This document shows, in pieces, positions 9,815 to 19,157 of a DNA stretch of 64,000 nt. Location of the stretch: assembly GCF_035989265.1 (NCBI RefSeq), contig NZ_JAYKZX010000003.1, forward strand, positions 744,001-808,000, read 5' to 3'. Position 1 is the first letter of the stretch. Every line of letters begins with the position of its first letter. The DNA comes from Sphingobium sp. HWE2-09 (GTDB taxonomy: Bacteria; Pseudomonadota; Alphaproteobacteria; Sphingomonadales; Sphingomonadaceae). The position numbers and the translations under genes are program-made. Below the pieces are notes generated by a model, which was not told where the DNA came from, searched no databases, and worked only from the letters and a program-made list of their open reading frames with translations.

Positions 9815-9903
9815 CGTCATCCCCGCGAAGGCGGGGATCCATCTCCGACTCTATCCCAGCCCGCAAGGTCGGGAGATGTGTTCCCGCCTCCGCGGGAATG
9901 ACG
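9815..9903. repeat. Paired inverted palindromic repeat (REP-like)
   Basis: The left arm, GTCATCCCCGCGAAGGCGGG then GATCCATCTCC, faces a right arm ending GGGAGATGTGTTCCCGCC then TCCGCGGGAATGAC. It is the same family and arrangement as at 6396-6485, with a different central spacer. It fills the purK-folA intergenic space and could end the purEK transcript, although no T tract is present. Confidence 0.85.
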
Positions 9904-9916
9904 GGTTGGCGGAAGA

Positions 9917-10405
9917 ATGAGTTGCGCAGAGATCGTCCTGGTCCTCGCCCGCGCCGATAATGGAATTATCGGCAAGGATGGCGACCTGCCGTGGCGCTTG
10001 CCTGCGGATTTGAAGCATTTCAAGGCGGTGACGCTGGGCCACCCCATGGTGATGGGGCGCAAGACGTTCGACAGCCTGCCGGGCCTGCTGCCCGATCGCC
10101 GCCATATCGTGCTGACGCGCGATCGGACCTGGACCGCCACTGGAGCGGAAGTCGCGCATGACGTCGAAGATGCGATCGCTCTGGCCGACGCACCCATGGT
10201 CATGGTGATCGGCGGCGCGGAGATTTATCGGCTGTTCCTGGATCGGGCGGATCGGATCGAACTCACGGAAGTGCATATGGACGCGGAGGGCGACGCCAGC
10301 ATCGCTTATCCCAATTCCGGGACGTGGCGCGAACATGGCCGGGCGGATCATCCTGCGGTCGATGGGCGTCCGGCCTATAGTTTCGTGACGTTGGTGCGGC
10401 GTTAG
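9917..10405 (+). CDS. folA: Dihydrofolate reductase
   Basis: DHFR reduces dihydrofolate to tetrahydrofolate with NADPH. The 162-residue protein has the family layout: A-R-A-D-N-G-I-I-G-K-D-G-D-L-P-W-R-L-P-A-D-L-style N-terminus (active-site Asp in the following helix), then V-M-G-R-K-T-F-D-S-L near residue 50 and the cofactor loop V-I-G-G-A-E-I-Y near 97. Palindromic repeats flank it on both sides, so it is probably transcribed alone or with ribF. Confidence 0.95.
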   Translation: MSCAEIVLVLARADNGIIGKDGDLPWRLPADLKHFKAVTLGHPMVMGRKTFDSLPGLLPDRRHIVLTRDRTWTATGAEVAHDVEDAIALADAPMVMVIGGAEIYRLFLDRADRIELTEVHMDAEGDASIAYPNSGTWREHGRADHPAVDGRPAYSFVTLVRR

Positions 10406-10415
10406 CCACCATCTG

Positions 10416-10477
10416 CTCTCGCGCAGGCGGGAGCCTGACCGTGACCGTGGAACCGGGGTTCCGCCTGCGCGGGAACA
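10416..10477. repeat. Palindromic repeat between folA and ribF
   Basis: CTCTCGCGCAGGCGGGAGCC and the facing GGTTCCGCCTGCGCGGGAAC form an imperfect long inverted repeat. It is a variant of the family at 6396-6485, with GCGCAGGCGGG in place of GCGAAGGCGGG. A single half of this variant (TTCCCGCGCAGGCGAG) also lies at about 2832-2847, after purB. Confidence 0.75.
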
Positions 10478-10539
10478 TGGGGCGATGAAGGATGAACAGC
10501 GCATTGCCACGCTTCGCCCACCCCCCTATAGGCCGCGCC

Positions 10540-11466
10540 ATGGAGCGGCTTAGCAGCAGCGCCCCGGTTCCTGCGCATCTGCGTGGGAGCGTCATGGCGC
10601 TCGGCAATTTCGATGGATTTCATGGCGGCCATCAGGCGGTGGTCGGCCGTGCCGTCGCACGTGCGCGGGCGGAAGGACGGCCCGCGATCATCGCCACTTT
10701 CGATCCGCATCCCATGCGGCTGTTCCGGCCCGAAACGCCCAGCTTTCGCCTGACCTCGCTGGACCAGCGAGCGGCTCTTTTCGCGCGGGCGGGGGCGGAC
10801 GCGATGCTGGTGTTCGATTTTACCGCGTCGCTCGCCGCGCTGGATGCAGCGGCCTATGTCCGGCTGTTGACGGATCAGTTGGGTGTCAGCGCTGTCGTCA
10901 CCGGTGAGGATTTCACCTTCGGTCATGGGCGCAGCGGCACGGTCGCCAGCTTCGCCCAACTCGGCCTGCCCGCCGAAGCGATCGCGCCGGTGGCGGACGG
11001 GGCGGGGATCATCTCGTCCAGCCGTATCCGCGCCGCATTGCAAGCTGGCGATTGCGCCACCGCGACGCGGCTGCTGACGCGGCCCTTCGCCATCCAGGGG
11101 ACGGTGCAGCATGGCGACAAGCTGGGCCGGACGATCGGCTTTCCCACCGCCAATATCGATATGGGCCAGTATCTGCGGCCCGCTTATGGCATTTATGCGG
11201 TGCGCGGACTGTTGCCCGACGGGCGCGTGCTGGACGGCGCGGCGAACCTCGGCGTCCGCCCCAGCTTCGATCCGCCCAAGGAATTGCTGGAACCGCATTT
11301 CTTCGATTTCGCCGAAAGCCTCTATGATCAGTCGATCGAGGTGCAATTGATCCAATATCTCCATCCCGAACTGAAATATGACGGGCTGGACGCGCTGATG
11401 GCCGGGATCGCGAAGGACTGCGACGATGCGCGGCAAATCCTTGCGGGAACGCCTTACGTCGCTTAA
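10540..11466 (+). CDS. ribF: Bifunctional riboflavin kinase/FMN adenylyltransferase
   Basis: RibF makes FMN and then FAD from riboflavin. The N-terminal nucleotidyltransferase has A-L-G-N-F-D-G-F-H-G-G-H-Q-A-V near residue 20 and a late S-S-S-R-I-R motif near 150. The C-terminal riboflavin-kinase domain shows R-T-I-G-F-P-T-A-N-I-D near 195 and the N-L-G-V-R-P-S-F motif. I chose the ATG giving M-E-R-L-S-S-S-A-P-V-P, 308 residues, because homologues as I recall them start here. An upstream ATG at 10492 would add 16 non-homologous residues. Confidence 0.95.
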   Translation: MERLSSSAPVPAHLRGSVMALGNFDGFHGGHQAVVGRAVARARAEGRPAIIATFDPHPMRLFRPETPSFRLTSLDQRAALFARAGADAMLVFDFTASLAALDAAAYVRLLTDQLGVSAVVTGEDFTFGHGRSGTVASFAQLGLPAEAIAPVADGAGIISSSRIRAALQAGDCATATRLLTRPFAIQGTVQHGDKLGRTIGFPTANIDMGQYLRPAYGIYAVRGLLPDGRVLDGAANLGVRPSFDPPKELLEPHFFDFAESLYDQSIEVQLIQYLHPELKYDGLDALMAGIAKDCDDARQILAGTPYVA

Positions 11467-11488
11467 GGCCGCGCAGTTATTCCTAACC

Positions 11489-11562
11489 CCGTTCGCTTTA
11501 AGCGAAGTCGAGAAGCGGCCAGCGCCGTGCCTGGGTTTCTCGACTGCGCTCGAAACGAACGG
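11489..11562. repeat. Second intergenic repeat family, inverted pair
   Basis: Between ribF and ileS, CCGTTCGCTTTAAGCGAAGTC then GAGAAGC faces GGGTTTCTCGACTGCGCTCG then AAACGAACGG. The right arm is the widespread TTCGTTTCGAGCGCAGTCGAGAA type repeat. The left arm is a diverged inverted copy. It has no sequence in common with the GCGAAGGCGGG family. Confidence 0.75.
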
Positions 11563-11585
11563 ATGTTTGCAGATACCGGACCCCC

Positions 11586-14549
11586 ATGACCGACGCACCT
11601 GACTACAAGTCCACCGTTTTCCTGCCGCAAACCGACTTTCCGATGAAGGCGGGGCTGGCCCAGAAGGAACCGGCCATCGCGGCGCAGTGGGAGGCGATGG
11701 ACCTCTATGGCAAGCTGCGCGAAAAGCGCGCCGGGCGCGAACGCTTCATCCTGCATGACGGCCCGCCCTACGCCAATGGTGACATCCATATGGGCCATGC
11801 GATGAACAAGGTGTTGAAGGACATCATCGTTCGATCGCAATCCTTGCTGGGCAAGGATGCGCCCTATGTGCCCGGATGGGATTGCCACGGCCTGCCGATC
11901 GAATGGAAGATCGAGGAAGAATATCGCAAGAAGAAGCTGAACAAGGACGAGGTGCCCGCCGCTGAGTTCCGCGCCCAGTGCCGCGCCTATGCCGACCGCT
12001 GGGTGGGCGTGCAGAAAGAGCAGTTCAAGCGGCTGGGCGTGATGGGCGATTGGGCCGATCCGTATCTGACGATGAAGTTCGACGCCGAAGCGACGATCGT
12101 CGGCGAATTGCTCAAGTTCGCCGAAAGCGGGCAGTTGTACCGCGGGGCCAAGCCGGTGATGTGGTCGCCGGTGGAAAAGACCGCGCTGGCTGAAGCCGAG
12201 GTCGAATATGAGGATGTGACGTCGACCCAGATCGACGTAGCGTTCGAGATCGTGGAAGCGCCGAACGCGCCGGAGCTGGTCGGCGCGTTTGCGGTGATCT
12301 GGACGACGACCCCCTGGACGATCCCGGTGAACCAGGCGATCGCTTATGGGGAGGAGATTGAGTATTTCTTGGTTACTGACGAGCAGCGGCGCTATTTGAT
12401 CGCAGGGCTGTTGTTCACGGCTTTTGCCACTAGGTTCGAGGCCGTCAATTCAGACTTGAAATTATGGCAGGTGACGGATGATAGCGGAGAACCGATTGTA
12501 TTTCGGGGCGCCGATCTCGCCGGAGCCATCGCGCGCCACCCGATGGCCAAATCCCTCCGTCATCCCGGCGAAAGCCGGGATCCCGCTTCTTTTTCCGGCG
12601 GTGTCGAAGGCAGCGGGACCCCGGATCAAGTCCGGGGTGACGATAAGACGCAATTGGGCTTCTTCGATCGCCCCCGGCCCTTCCTGCCGGCCGACCACGT
12701 CACCACCGACGCGGGCACCGGCCTCGTCCATATGGCCCCCGACCATGGCGAGGAGGATTTCATCGCCTGCAAGAAGCTGGGCATCGACCCGGTCTTCGCG
12801 GTCAACGACGCAGGCTTCTATCGCGACGATTGGGATTGGTTGCCTGGGCAGGGCAGCGTCATCAACACCAAGTTCAATGGCGTGGACGGCCCGATCTGCA
12901 CCGATCTGCGCGCTGCCGGCGCGCTGCTGAGCGCCAGCGACTTCCGCCACAGCTATCCCCATAGCTGGCGGTCGAAGGCGCGGATCATCTATCGTTGCAC
13001 CCCGCAATGGTTCATCCCGATGGATAAGCCCCAGAACGGTGCGTTTGCCGACGTGGACGGCGGCGTCATGCCTACGCCGGTCGCCTCCAACTGCGCGACG
13101 CTGCGCGAAATCGCGCTCGATGCGATCGAGCAGACCCGCTGGGTGCCCGAGCGATCGACCAATCGCATCCGGTCCATGGTGGAAGGCCGCCCCGACTGGG
13201 TCATCAGCCGCCAGCGCGCCTGGGGCGTGCCGATCGCCCTCTATGTCCATCGCAAGAGCGGCCAATATCTGGTCGATCCTGCGGTCAATGCCCGCATCAT
13301 TGAGGCGTTCAAGGGCGCAGGCGCGGATGCCTGGTTCGGCGCGGATCATCAGGCGCTGCTCGGCCCGGATTACGACCTTAATGACTATGAGGTCGTAAAC
13401 GACATTCTCGACGTGTGGTTCGACAGCGGTTCGACCCATAGTTTCGTGATCGAGGCGCGCTATGGCGAGGGCGTTCGCGCCAATCTCTATGTCGAAGGGT
13501 CCGACCAGCATCGCGGCTGGTTCCAGTCCTCCTTGCTGGAAGCAAGCGGCACGCGCGGTCGCGCGCCTTATGACGCCGTACTGACCCACGGCTTCGCGCT
13601 CGACGGTACGGGCAAGAAAATGTCCAAATCACTGGGCAATGTTGTCGATCCGCTCAAGATCATGGGCGAAAGCGGCGCGGATATCCTGCGCGTTTGGGTC
13701 GCCAGCACCGACTATTTCGATGACGTGCGGATCGGCAAGGAAGTGCTGGCCGGATCGTCCGATGCCTATCGCAAGCTGCGCAATACCTTCCGTTACATGT
13801 TGGGCGCGCTGTCCGACTATGACGACACGACGGAAGCGGTCAGCTATGCGCAGATGCCGGAACTGGAGCGCTATATGCTCCATCGGCTCGCGACACTGGA
13901 CGCGGAACTGCGCGGCGTGGTGGACCTGGGCGCGAAGAGCGAAAATTGGCTGGAGTTCAGCCGCTATACCCGTGCGATCTTCGATTTCGCCAATAGCGAC
14001 CTGTCGGCCTTCTTCTTCGATATCCGCAAGGATTGCCTCTATTGCGATGCCAAGAGCGATCCCAAGCGGCGCGCCTATCGGACACTGCTCGATACGCTGT
14101 TCCATGCGCTGGTGCGCTATGTCGCGCCGATCATCCCCTTTACCGCCGAAGAAGTGTGGCAGAGCCGTTTCCAAAATCCGGCGGAAAGCGTCCATTTCCT
14201 GGAATGGCCGGAGATCGACCATCGCTGGATCGACACGGATCTGGACGACAAGTGGACCGAGCTGCGCAACCAGCGCGAGCAGGTCAACGAAGCGATCGAA
14301 CCGTTGCGGCGGGAAAAGATCATACGGTCCAGCCTGGACGCCGACGTCACCATGGGTGAATTGCTGCCGGTGGGCGATGTCGATTTCGCCGAAGTGGCGA
14401 TTGTCGCGCGGGTAACCATGGGCGAGGGCGACGGAATCGTCGTGACGCCCAGCGAATGGCATAAATGTGGCCGCTGCTGGCGCAAGCTGCCGGAGGTGAC
14501 GGAGGATGGGCTGTTGTGCGACCGCTGTGACGAGGTGCTGAAGGCATGA
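11586..14549 (+). CDS. ileS: Isoleucyl-tRNA synthetase with an in-frame repeat insertion
   Basis: IleRS charges tRNA-Ile and hydrolyses misactivated valine. The class I HIGH motif is H-M-G-H at residues 68-71, and K-M-S-K-S is at 678-682. The C-terminal zinc knuckle reads C-G-R-C-W...C-D-R-C. At 987 residues it is longer than usual. The extra ~30-35 residues (about 324-358) are encoded by a palindromic repeat inside the CP1 editing domain, after H-P-M-A-K and before F-F-D-R-P-R-P-F. The frame stays open across it. The stop overlaps the lspA start by 4 nt. No ribosome-binding site is obvious in front of the ATG. Confidence 0.97.
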   Translation: MTDAPDYKSTVFLPQTDFPMKAGLAQKEPAIAAQWEAMDLYGKLREKRAGRERFILHDGPPYANGDIHMGHAMNKVLKDIIVRSQSLLGKDAPYVPGWDCHGLPIEWKIEEEYRKKKLNKDEVPAAEFRAQCRAYADRWVGVQKEQFKRLGVMGDWADPYLTMKFDAEATIVGELLKFAESGQLYRGAKPVMWSPVEKTALAEAEVEYEDVTSTQIDVAFEIVEAPNAPELVGAFAVIWTTTPWTIPVNQAIAYGEEIEYFLVTDEQRRYLIAGLLFTAFATRFEAVNSDLKLWQVTDDSGEPIVFRGADLAGAIARHPMAKSLRHPGESRDPASFSGGVEGSGTPDQVRGDDKTQLGFFDRPRPFLPADHVTTDAGTGLVHMAPDHGEEDFIACKKLGIDPVFAVNDAGFYRDDWDWLPGQGSVINTKFNGVDGPICTDLRAAGALLSASDFRHSYPHSWRSKARIIYRCTPQWFIPMDKPQNGAFADVDGGVMPTPVASNCATLREIALDAIEQTRWVPERSTNRIRSMVEGRPDWVISRQRAWGVPIALYVHRKSGQYLVDPAVNARIIEAFKGAGADAWFGADHQALLGPDYDLNDYEVVNDILDVWFDSGSTHSFVIEARYGEGVRANLYVEGSDQHRGWFQSSLLEASGTRGRAPYDAVLTHGFALDGTGKKMSKSLGNVVDPLKIMGESGADILRVWVASTDYFDDVRIGKEVLAGSSDAYRKLRNTFRYMLGALSDYDDTTEAVSYAQMPELERYMLHRLATLDAELRGVVDLGAKSENWLEFSRYTRAIFDFANSDLSAFFFDIRKDCLYCDAKSDPKRRAYRTLLDTLFHALVRYVAPIIPFTAEEVWQSRFQNPAESVHFLEWPEIDHRWIDTDLDDKWTELRNQREQVNEAIEPLRREKIIRSSLDADVTMGELLPVGDVDFAEVAIVARVTMGEGDGIVVTPSEWHKCGRCWRKLPEVTEDGLLCDRCDEVLKA
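12558..12642. repeat. Palindromic repeat embedded in the ileS coding sequence
   Basis: CGTCATCCCGGCGAAAGCCG then GGATCCCGCT, a short spacer, and AGCGGGACCCCGGATCAAGT then CCGGGGTGACG have the arms and order of the intergenic palindromes. Each arm can form a hairpin. Read in the ileS frame it gives R-H-P-G-E-S-R-D-P-A and G-T-P-D-Q-V-R-G-D, peptides typical of translated repeats of this kind. It introduces no stop or frameshift. Confidence 0.85.
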
Positions 14550-15064
14550 GCGTCAAGCCAGGTATCAATCACCGCCCGCTGGGCTTGACCGTCGCGATCG
14601 TGACGTTGGCGCTCGACCAACTGATCAAATATAGCGTGACCTATCCGCTGGCGCTCAAAAGCCGGGCGGACGGGATCGATATCCTGCCGATCTTCCGCCT
14701 GCGCTGGCTGGAGAATAGGGGCGTGTCTATGGGCTTCTTCCATGCCGACACCGATGTTGCCCGCTGGGCGCTGGTGGGGATGACGATGCTGATCGCCGGG
14801 TTCGTCGCGGTGTGGATGTGGCGTGAAAAGGCGCGACAGGATGTGACCGCGCTGGGCCTGGTGCTGGGCGGGGCGATCGGCAATATCGTGGATCGGATGC
14901 GGCTGGGCTATGTGGTCGATTATGCCGACCTGCATTTCGGTGAATGGCGGCCTTTCCTGATTTTCAACCTGGCGGATGCCGCGATCACCATCGGCGTGCT
15001 GATCCTGCTTGCGCGGGCGTTGCTGCTGCGCGACAAGGGCGCAAATACGGAGACTTTGAAGTAA
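14546..15064 (+). CDS. lspA: Lipoprotein signal peptidase II
   Basis: LspA removes signal peptides from prolipoproteins in the inner membrane. The 172-residue protein has about four hydrophobic helices, A-L-D-Q-L-I-K near residue 24, and E-N-R-G-V-S-M-G-F-F. The two catalytic aspartates lie in G-N-I-V-D-R-M-R and V-V-D-Y-A-D-L-H-F. It is coupled to ileS by an ATGA overlap and to the next lipoprotein gene by a 1-nt overlap (TAATG). The ileS-lspA pairing is common in proteobacteria. Confidence 0.95.
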   Translation: MSVKPGINHRPLGLTVAIVTLALDQLIKYSVTYPLALKSRADGIDILPIFRLRWLENRGVSMGFFHADTDVARWALVGMTMLIAGFVAVWMWREKARQDVTALGLVLGGAIGNIVDRMRLGYVVDYADLHFGEWRPFLIFNLADAAITIGVLILLARALLLRDKGANTETLK

Positions 15065-15477
15065 TGCGTAAACTGATCCTCGCCGTCGGCCTTGTGTCCA
15101 CCCTGTCCGCCTGCGGCGGCGGCGGCGGGCTGATGAACCGCCAGCGTCCCGACGAATTCGCCGTTTCGCGTCAGGCGCCGCTGGTCATCCCGCCCGACTT
15201 CGCGCTGGTGCCCCCGGCGCCGGGCACGCCTGCTGCGGCTTCGGCCGATTCGAGCAAGGCGGCGATGGACGCGATGTTCGGCGGCCCTGCGGCGCGCAGC
15301 GCGGGCGAAGGCGCCACGCTGAACGCAGCCGGTCGTGCCAATGCGGCTGCGGGCATCCGCTCGTCGGTCGGCGATCCAGGCACCGAGGTCGTGGACAAGG
15401 GCGCGACGACTCGCGATATCATCGCTGCGCCGGAAGGCGACGGCCAGGACGCGCGCGCCGCGACGCCGCAGCCCTGA
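15064..15477 (+). CDS. DUF3035 lipoprotein
   Basis: The 137-residue protein starts with a lipoprotein signal peptide whose lipobox is L-S-A-C (Cys near residue 18), followed by a Gly run. It therefore becomes a substrate of the neighbouring LspA and Lgt. The mature part has R-Q-R-P-D-E-F-A-V and A-P-L-V-I-P-P-D-F-A-L-V-P-P, the conserved signature of DUF3035 proteins, then low-complexity Ala/Gly sequence. The function is unknown; an envelope role is likely. A terminator follows. Confidence 0.85.
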   Translation: MRKLILAVGLVSTLSACGGGGGLMNRQRPDEFAVSRQAPLVIPPDFALVPPAPGTPAAASADSSKAAMDAMFGGPAARSAGEGATLNAAGRANAAAGIRSSVGDPGTEVVDKGATTRDIIAAPEGDGQDARAATPQP

Positions 15478-15514
15478 CAGATCGGGCGGCGCGGATGATC
15501 GCGCCGTCATGGAG

Positions 15515-15547
15515 CAGGGGATGAAGCGAATCGTCCCCTGTTTTTTA
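15515..15547 (+). terminator. Rho-independent terminator of the ileS-lspA-DUF3035 operon
   Basis: CAGGGGA (15515-15521) pairs with TCCCCTG (15534-15540) around a 12-nt loop and is followed by TTTTTTATT. It lies 38 bp after the DUF3035 stop and before the convergent DUF4403 gene. Confidence 0.85.
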
Positions 15548-15572
15548 TTCGAGTTATCCGCGTTGGTTGCAG

Positions 15573-17111
15573 TTATTTCGCCGGGCGATAGCTGATCTGC
15601 GCCTTGCCGATTGCGCGGACGGGCAGATGCAGTCCCCGACCATAGGCGCGAATTTCCCCGGTTTCATAGCGGTCGGCATGGGCGCGAATCAGAAAGTCGC
15701 CCTCGCGCTTTTCCGCGATGGCATTGCCGATCTTGCCTTTCAGCTTATCGATGTCCTTGGCAAAATTCTGCGTCAGGGCGGATGCTATCAGTTCCGAAAA
15801 GCCCGGACTTTGGCCGATCGCTAGCAGCATGTCGCCGCCGATCCCATCCGTACTGCCGGTGATCTCCGGATCGGTGAAGGCGACCGTGGCAGAATTGGGT
15901 GCGTTCGTCGGCCGCGCTGCCAGCCAGATGCGGCCATGCGTTTCGCCTATGCCCCCCACTGGCGGCTTCGCTACGACATTGATGCCCACTGCGACCCGGC
16001 CACCGGTGGCGCCGTAGCAACTGACGCGATCAAATCGCACCATGACCGGTCCGATGCCCGGCAGATCGAAGGGGCGCGTGGACCGCTTGGTCAGGGCGCG
16101 CTGGATCACCGGTTGCAGTTCGCGATATTGCGCCGTGACTGGGATGAAGAAGGACAGGCGGCTACCCGGCTGCGATCGATCGAGCGGGGGCAGGGGCGAT
16201 GGTGACGGATCGGCCGGACGATCGCCGACGAAGGTCTCGGTCGTCGCCTCCATGCCCAGGTCCAGCCGCAGCGTCTGTCCGCGCATGCTATAGCCGTTGT
16301 AAAAGATTTTCGCCGGGGTGATCCGCATCCAAACAGGCGGATTGCGCTGGTTCACGTTGAGCGTGACGAAAGCCTGCCGCCACAGGCGTTCCGCTTCGCC
16401 GCGCAGGTTCATCTTGGCCAGCTCGCGCGGCAGGTCGCGTTCCAGCCGCCGGACGATGGGCTGGAGCTTTTCATCCGCCTTTTCCGTAAAGCGGATGCGC
16501 TGGCCCAGGAAATCGATGCCGGGCGGATCGGTCCAATCATAATGCAGGCGCACGGTGCCATGGGGTTGCCAGTCGGACGCGACATCGATCGCGATGCGCG
16601 CCTGGACCATGGCCGATCCCGTGGCGGTTTCGCCCTTCAACACGCCGCCCACGTCGCGCGCCGCAATCTGGGCATGGATCGGGAGGGTTGCGATGATGTC
16701 CTTGCCTTCGCCCCGCAACGTCACCGCGCCGCGCGTCACGATGCCGACGATGGTGCAGCCGATGGGTGGCGTGACCTTTACCGTCTCACCGAAGATGCGA
16801 ACCTTCTGGGGCGCTATGCAGCGCGGCGAATGTTGATTGATGGTCCATAGCGTGCGCGGGATCGCCTGGTCGATCGCCGCGCGCAGGGCTGCGGCGTCCG
16901 CGTCGATCGGGACGGCGATCACCGATCGTTCGCGTGGCGTGGGCACGGGATCGCTGGCGCGCGGTGGGGCCGTATCGGCCGGTTTCTGATGGCAGGCGGC
17001 GCAAAGCAGGGATAGCGTGATAAGCGGCCAGTGACGGATCGAACGGCGTACCGATTCCGATGCCTGCGTTCGCCCCCTCACATACCCCTCCATTCTGGTC
17101 CGAGCCGACAC
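15573..17111 (-). CDS. DUF4403 family protein, probable envelope lipoprotein
   Basis: The 512-residue protein has a hydrophobic N-terminal segment ending L-S-L-L-C-A-A-C (Cys near residue 40), suggesting lipid anchoring, then a Pro-rich linker. The body matches DUF4403: V-P-I-D-A-D-A-A-A-L-R near residue 66, repeated beta-rich segments resembling lipid-binding TULIP-like folds, and a C-terminal L-L-I-G/A-I-G-Q region. The role is unknown. A start at the ATG for M-E-G-Y-V-R (17093) is also possible. The gene is downstream of dxs on the same strand with a 68-bp gap. Confidence 0.8.
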   Translation of the reverse strand: MSARTRMEGYVRGRTQASESVRRSIRHWPLITLSLLCAACHQKPADTAPPRASDPVPTPRERSVIAVPIDADAAALRAAIDQAIPRTLWTINQHSPRCIAPQKVRIFGETVKVTPPIGCTIVGIVTRGAVTLRGEGKDIIATLPIHAQIAARDVGGVLKGETATGSAMVQARIAIDVASDWQPHGTVRLHYDWTDPPGIDFLGQRIRFTEKADEKLQPIVRRLERDLPRELAKMNLRGEAERLWRQAFVTLNVNQRNPPVWMRITPAKIFYNGYSMRGQTLRLDLGMEATTETFVGDRPADPSPSPLPPLDRSQPGSRLSFFIPVTAQYRELQPVIQRALTKRSTRPFDLPGIGPVMVRFDRVSCYGATGGRVAVGINVVAKPPVGGIGETHGRIWLAARPTNAPNSATVAFTDPEITGSTDGIGGDMLLAIGQSPGFSELIASALTQNFAKDIDKLKGKIGNAIAEKREGDFLIRAHADRYETGEIRAYGRGLHLPVRAIGKAQISYRPAK

Positions 17112-17179
17112 GCATCTTATCGCATGTTCGGCCCGGTCAGCTTAGGACGCGAAGCGAGGCATTTGGTTCCTACCGGGGG

Positions 17180-19099
17180 TCAGGCCCGGGCTTCAGCGCC
17201 CACGCTATTGTGGCGCAGCGCGGTCAAGACCGTATCGACGATCGCGTCGGCATCCAGACGGGCGTCGGCATATTGTTTTTCCGGCTTGTCCTGATCCTGG
17301 AAGATGTCGGGCAGGCGCATGGTGCGCAGTTTCAGGCCATTGTCGATGAGGCCGAGGTCGCTGGCGAGGGTCAGGACGTGCGCGCCCAGTCCGCCGATCG
17401 CGCCTTCCTCGATCGTGACGGCGACTTCATGGGTGGTCAGCAGCTTGCGGATCAGCGCCTCGTCAAGCGGTTTGGCGAAGCGCAGGTCGGCGACGGTGGT
17501 GGACAGCCCCTTGGCCTCCAGCGCTTCGGCGGCCTTGAGCGCTTCCTCCAGCCGCGTGCCGAGCGAGAGAATGGCGACCTGCCGCCCTTCGCGCACGATG
17601 CGGCCCTTGCCGATGTCCAGCCGTTCGGGGATCGCAGGCATAGCGACGCCGGTGCCGTTGCCACGTGGGTAACGCAGCGCGATCGGGCCATTGTCATGCA
17701 CGGCGGCGGTGTGGACCATATGGACCAGTTCGGCCTCATCGGCTGCCGCCATCACCACCATGTTGGGCAAGGTGGCGAGATAGGTGACGTCGAAACTGCC
17801 TGCATGGGTCGATCCATCCGCCCCGACCAGGCCAGCGCGATCGATGGCGAAGCGGACCGGCAGATTCTGGATCGCCACGTCATGCACGACCTGATCATAG
17901 GCGCGTTGCAGGAAGGTCGAGTAGATGGCGCAGAAGGGACGCATGCCTTCGGCGGCGAGGCCCGCGGCGAAGGTGACGGCATGTTGTTCGGCGATGCCCA
18001 CGTCGAAGATGCGGTCGGGAAAGACCTGCTGGAATTTGTCCAGCCCGGTGCCGGACGGCATGGCCGCGGTGATGGCGCAGACGGTCGGGTCGCGCTGCGC
18101 TTCGGCGATCAGCGCCTGGGCGAATACATTGGTGTAGCTTGGTGGGCCGGGGGGCGCCTTGGCCTGTGCGCCGGTGACGATGTCGAATTTCTGGACGCCA
18201 TGATATTTATCGGCGGCCGCTTCGGCCGGGGCGTATCCCTTGCCTTTTTGTGTGACGACATGGACCAGGCACGGACCTTCGGCGGCGTCGCGCACATTTT
18301 CCAGCACCGGGATCAACTGGTCCAGATTATGGCCGTCGACCGGGCCGACATAGTAGAAGCCCAATTCTTCGAACAACGTGCCACCCATCGCCATGCCGCG
18401 TGCGAACTCGTCCGTCTTGCGCGCGGCATTGTGGAGCGGGCGGGGCAGTTTGCGAGCGAGCCGCTTGGCAAGGTCGCGCAGGCCCAGAAACTCGCGGCTC
18501 GATACCAGGCGGGCGAGATAGGCGGACAGGCCACCGACCGGCGGGGCGATCGACATGTCATTGTCGTTCAGGATCACGACCAGGCGATTGCCCGCCGCGC
18601 GGGCGTTGTTCATTGCCTCATAGGCCATGCCCGCCGACATCGCGCCATCGCCGATCACCGCGATGCCCTTGCCGGGGCGATCCTGCATCTTGTTGGCGAC
18701 CGCGAAGCCCAGGGCGGCGCTGATCGAAGTGGAGCTATGTGCTGCGCCGAAGGGGTCGAATTCGGATTCGCTGCGCTTGGTGAAGCCGGACAGGCCGCCG
18801 CCCATGCGCAGGGTGCGGATACGGTCGCGGCGACCAGTCAATATCTTGTGCGGATAGCATTGATGGCCGACGTCCCAGACCAATTTATCGTTGGGCGTAT
18901 CGAACACATAATGGATCGCGGTGGTCAGTTCGACCACGCCCAGGCCCGATCCCAGATGGCCGCCGGTCACGCCGACGGCGGAAATGACTTCCTGCCGCAG
19001 TTCGTCGGCGACCTGGCGCAGATCTTCAGGCTTGAGCGCGCGCAAGTCCGAAGGCCAGACGACCTGGTCGAGGAGCGGGGTTTGCGGACGATCATTCAT
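17180..19099 (-). CDS. dxs: 1-deoxy-D-xylulose-5-phosphate synthase
   Basis: DXS condenses pyruvate and glyceraldehyde-3-phosphate, with thiamine diphosphate, in the first step of the MEP isoprenoid pathway. The 639-residue protein has the expected length. It shows [10 protein letters not shown] near residue 75, the ThDP motif [15 protein letters not shown] near 150, G-P-V-D-G-H-N near 250, [10 protein letters not shown] and the transketolase-like P-S-G-T-G-L-D region. Sphingomonads depend on it for carotenoids, hopanoids and quinones. It is 58 bp downstream of the Fur-family gene. Confidence 0.96.
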   Translation of the reverse strand: MNDRPQTPLLDQVVWPSDLRALKPEDLRQVADELRQEVISAVGVTGGHLGSGLGVVELTTAIHYVFDTPNDKLVWDVGHQCYPHKILTGRRDRIRTLRMGGGLSGFTKRSESEFDPFGAAHSSTSISAALGFAVANKMQDRPGKGIAVIGDGAMSAGMAYEAMNNARAAGNRLVVILNDNDMSIAPPVGGLSAYLARLVSSREFLGLRDLAKRLARKLPRPLHNAARKTDEFARGMAMGGTLFEELGFYYVGPVDGHNLDQLIPVLENVRDAAEGPCLVHVVTQKGKGYAPAEAAADKYHGVQKFDIVTGAQAKAPPGPPSYTNVFAQALIAEAQRDPTVCAITAAMPSGTGLDKFQQVFPDRIFDVGIAEQHAVTFAAGLAAEGMRPFCAIYSTFLQRAYDQVVHDVAIQNLPVRFAIDRAGLVGADGSTHAGSFDVTYLATLPNMVVMAAADEAELVHMVHTAAVHDNGPIALRYPRGNGTGVAMPAIPERLDIGKGRIVREGRQVAILSLGTRLEEALKAAEALEAKGLSTTVADLRFAKPLDEALIRKLLTTHEVAVTIEEGAIGGLGAHVLTLASDLGLIDNGLKLRTMRLPDIFQDQDKPEKQYADARLDADAIVDTVLTALRHNSVGAEARA

Positions 19100-19157
19100 G
19101 TAAAATATAAACTCCGAGAGGCCGCCAGGCCGTTCGCTGCGCCAGTAGCGCGCATCA

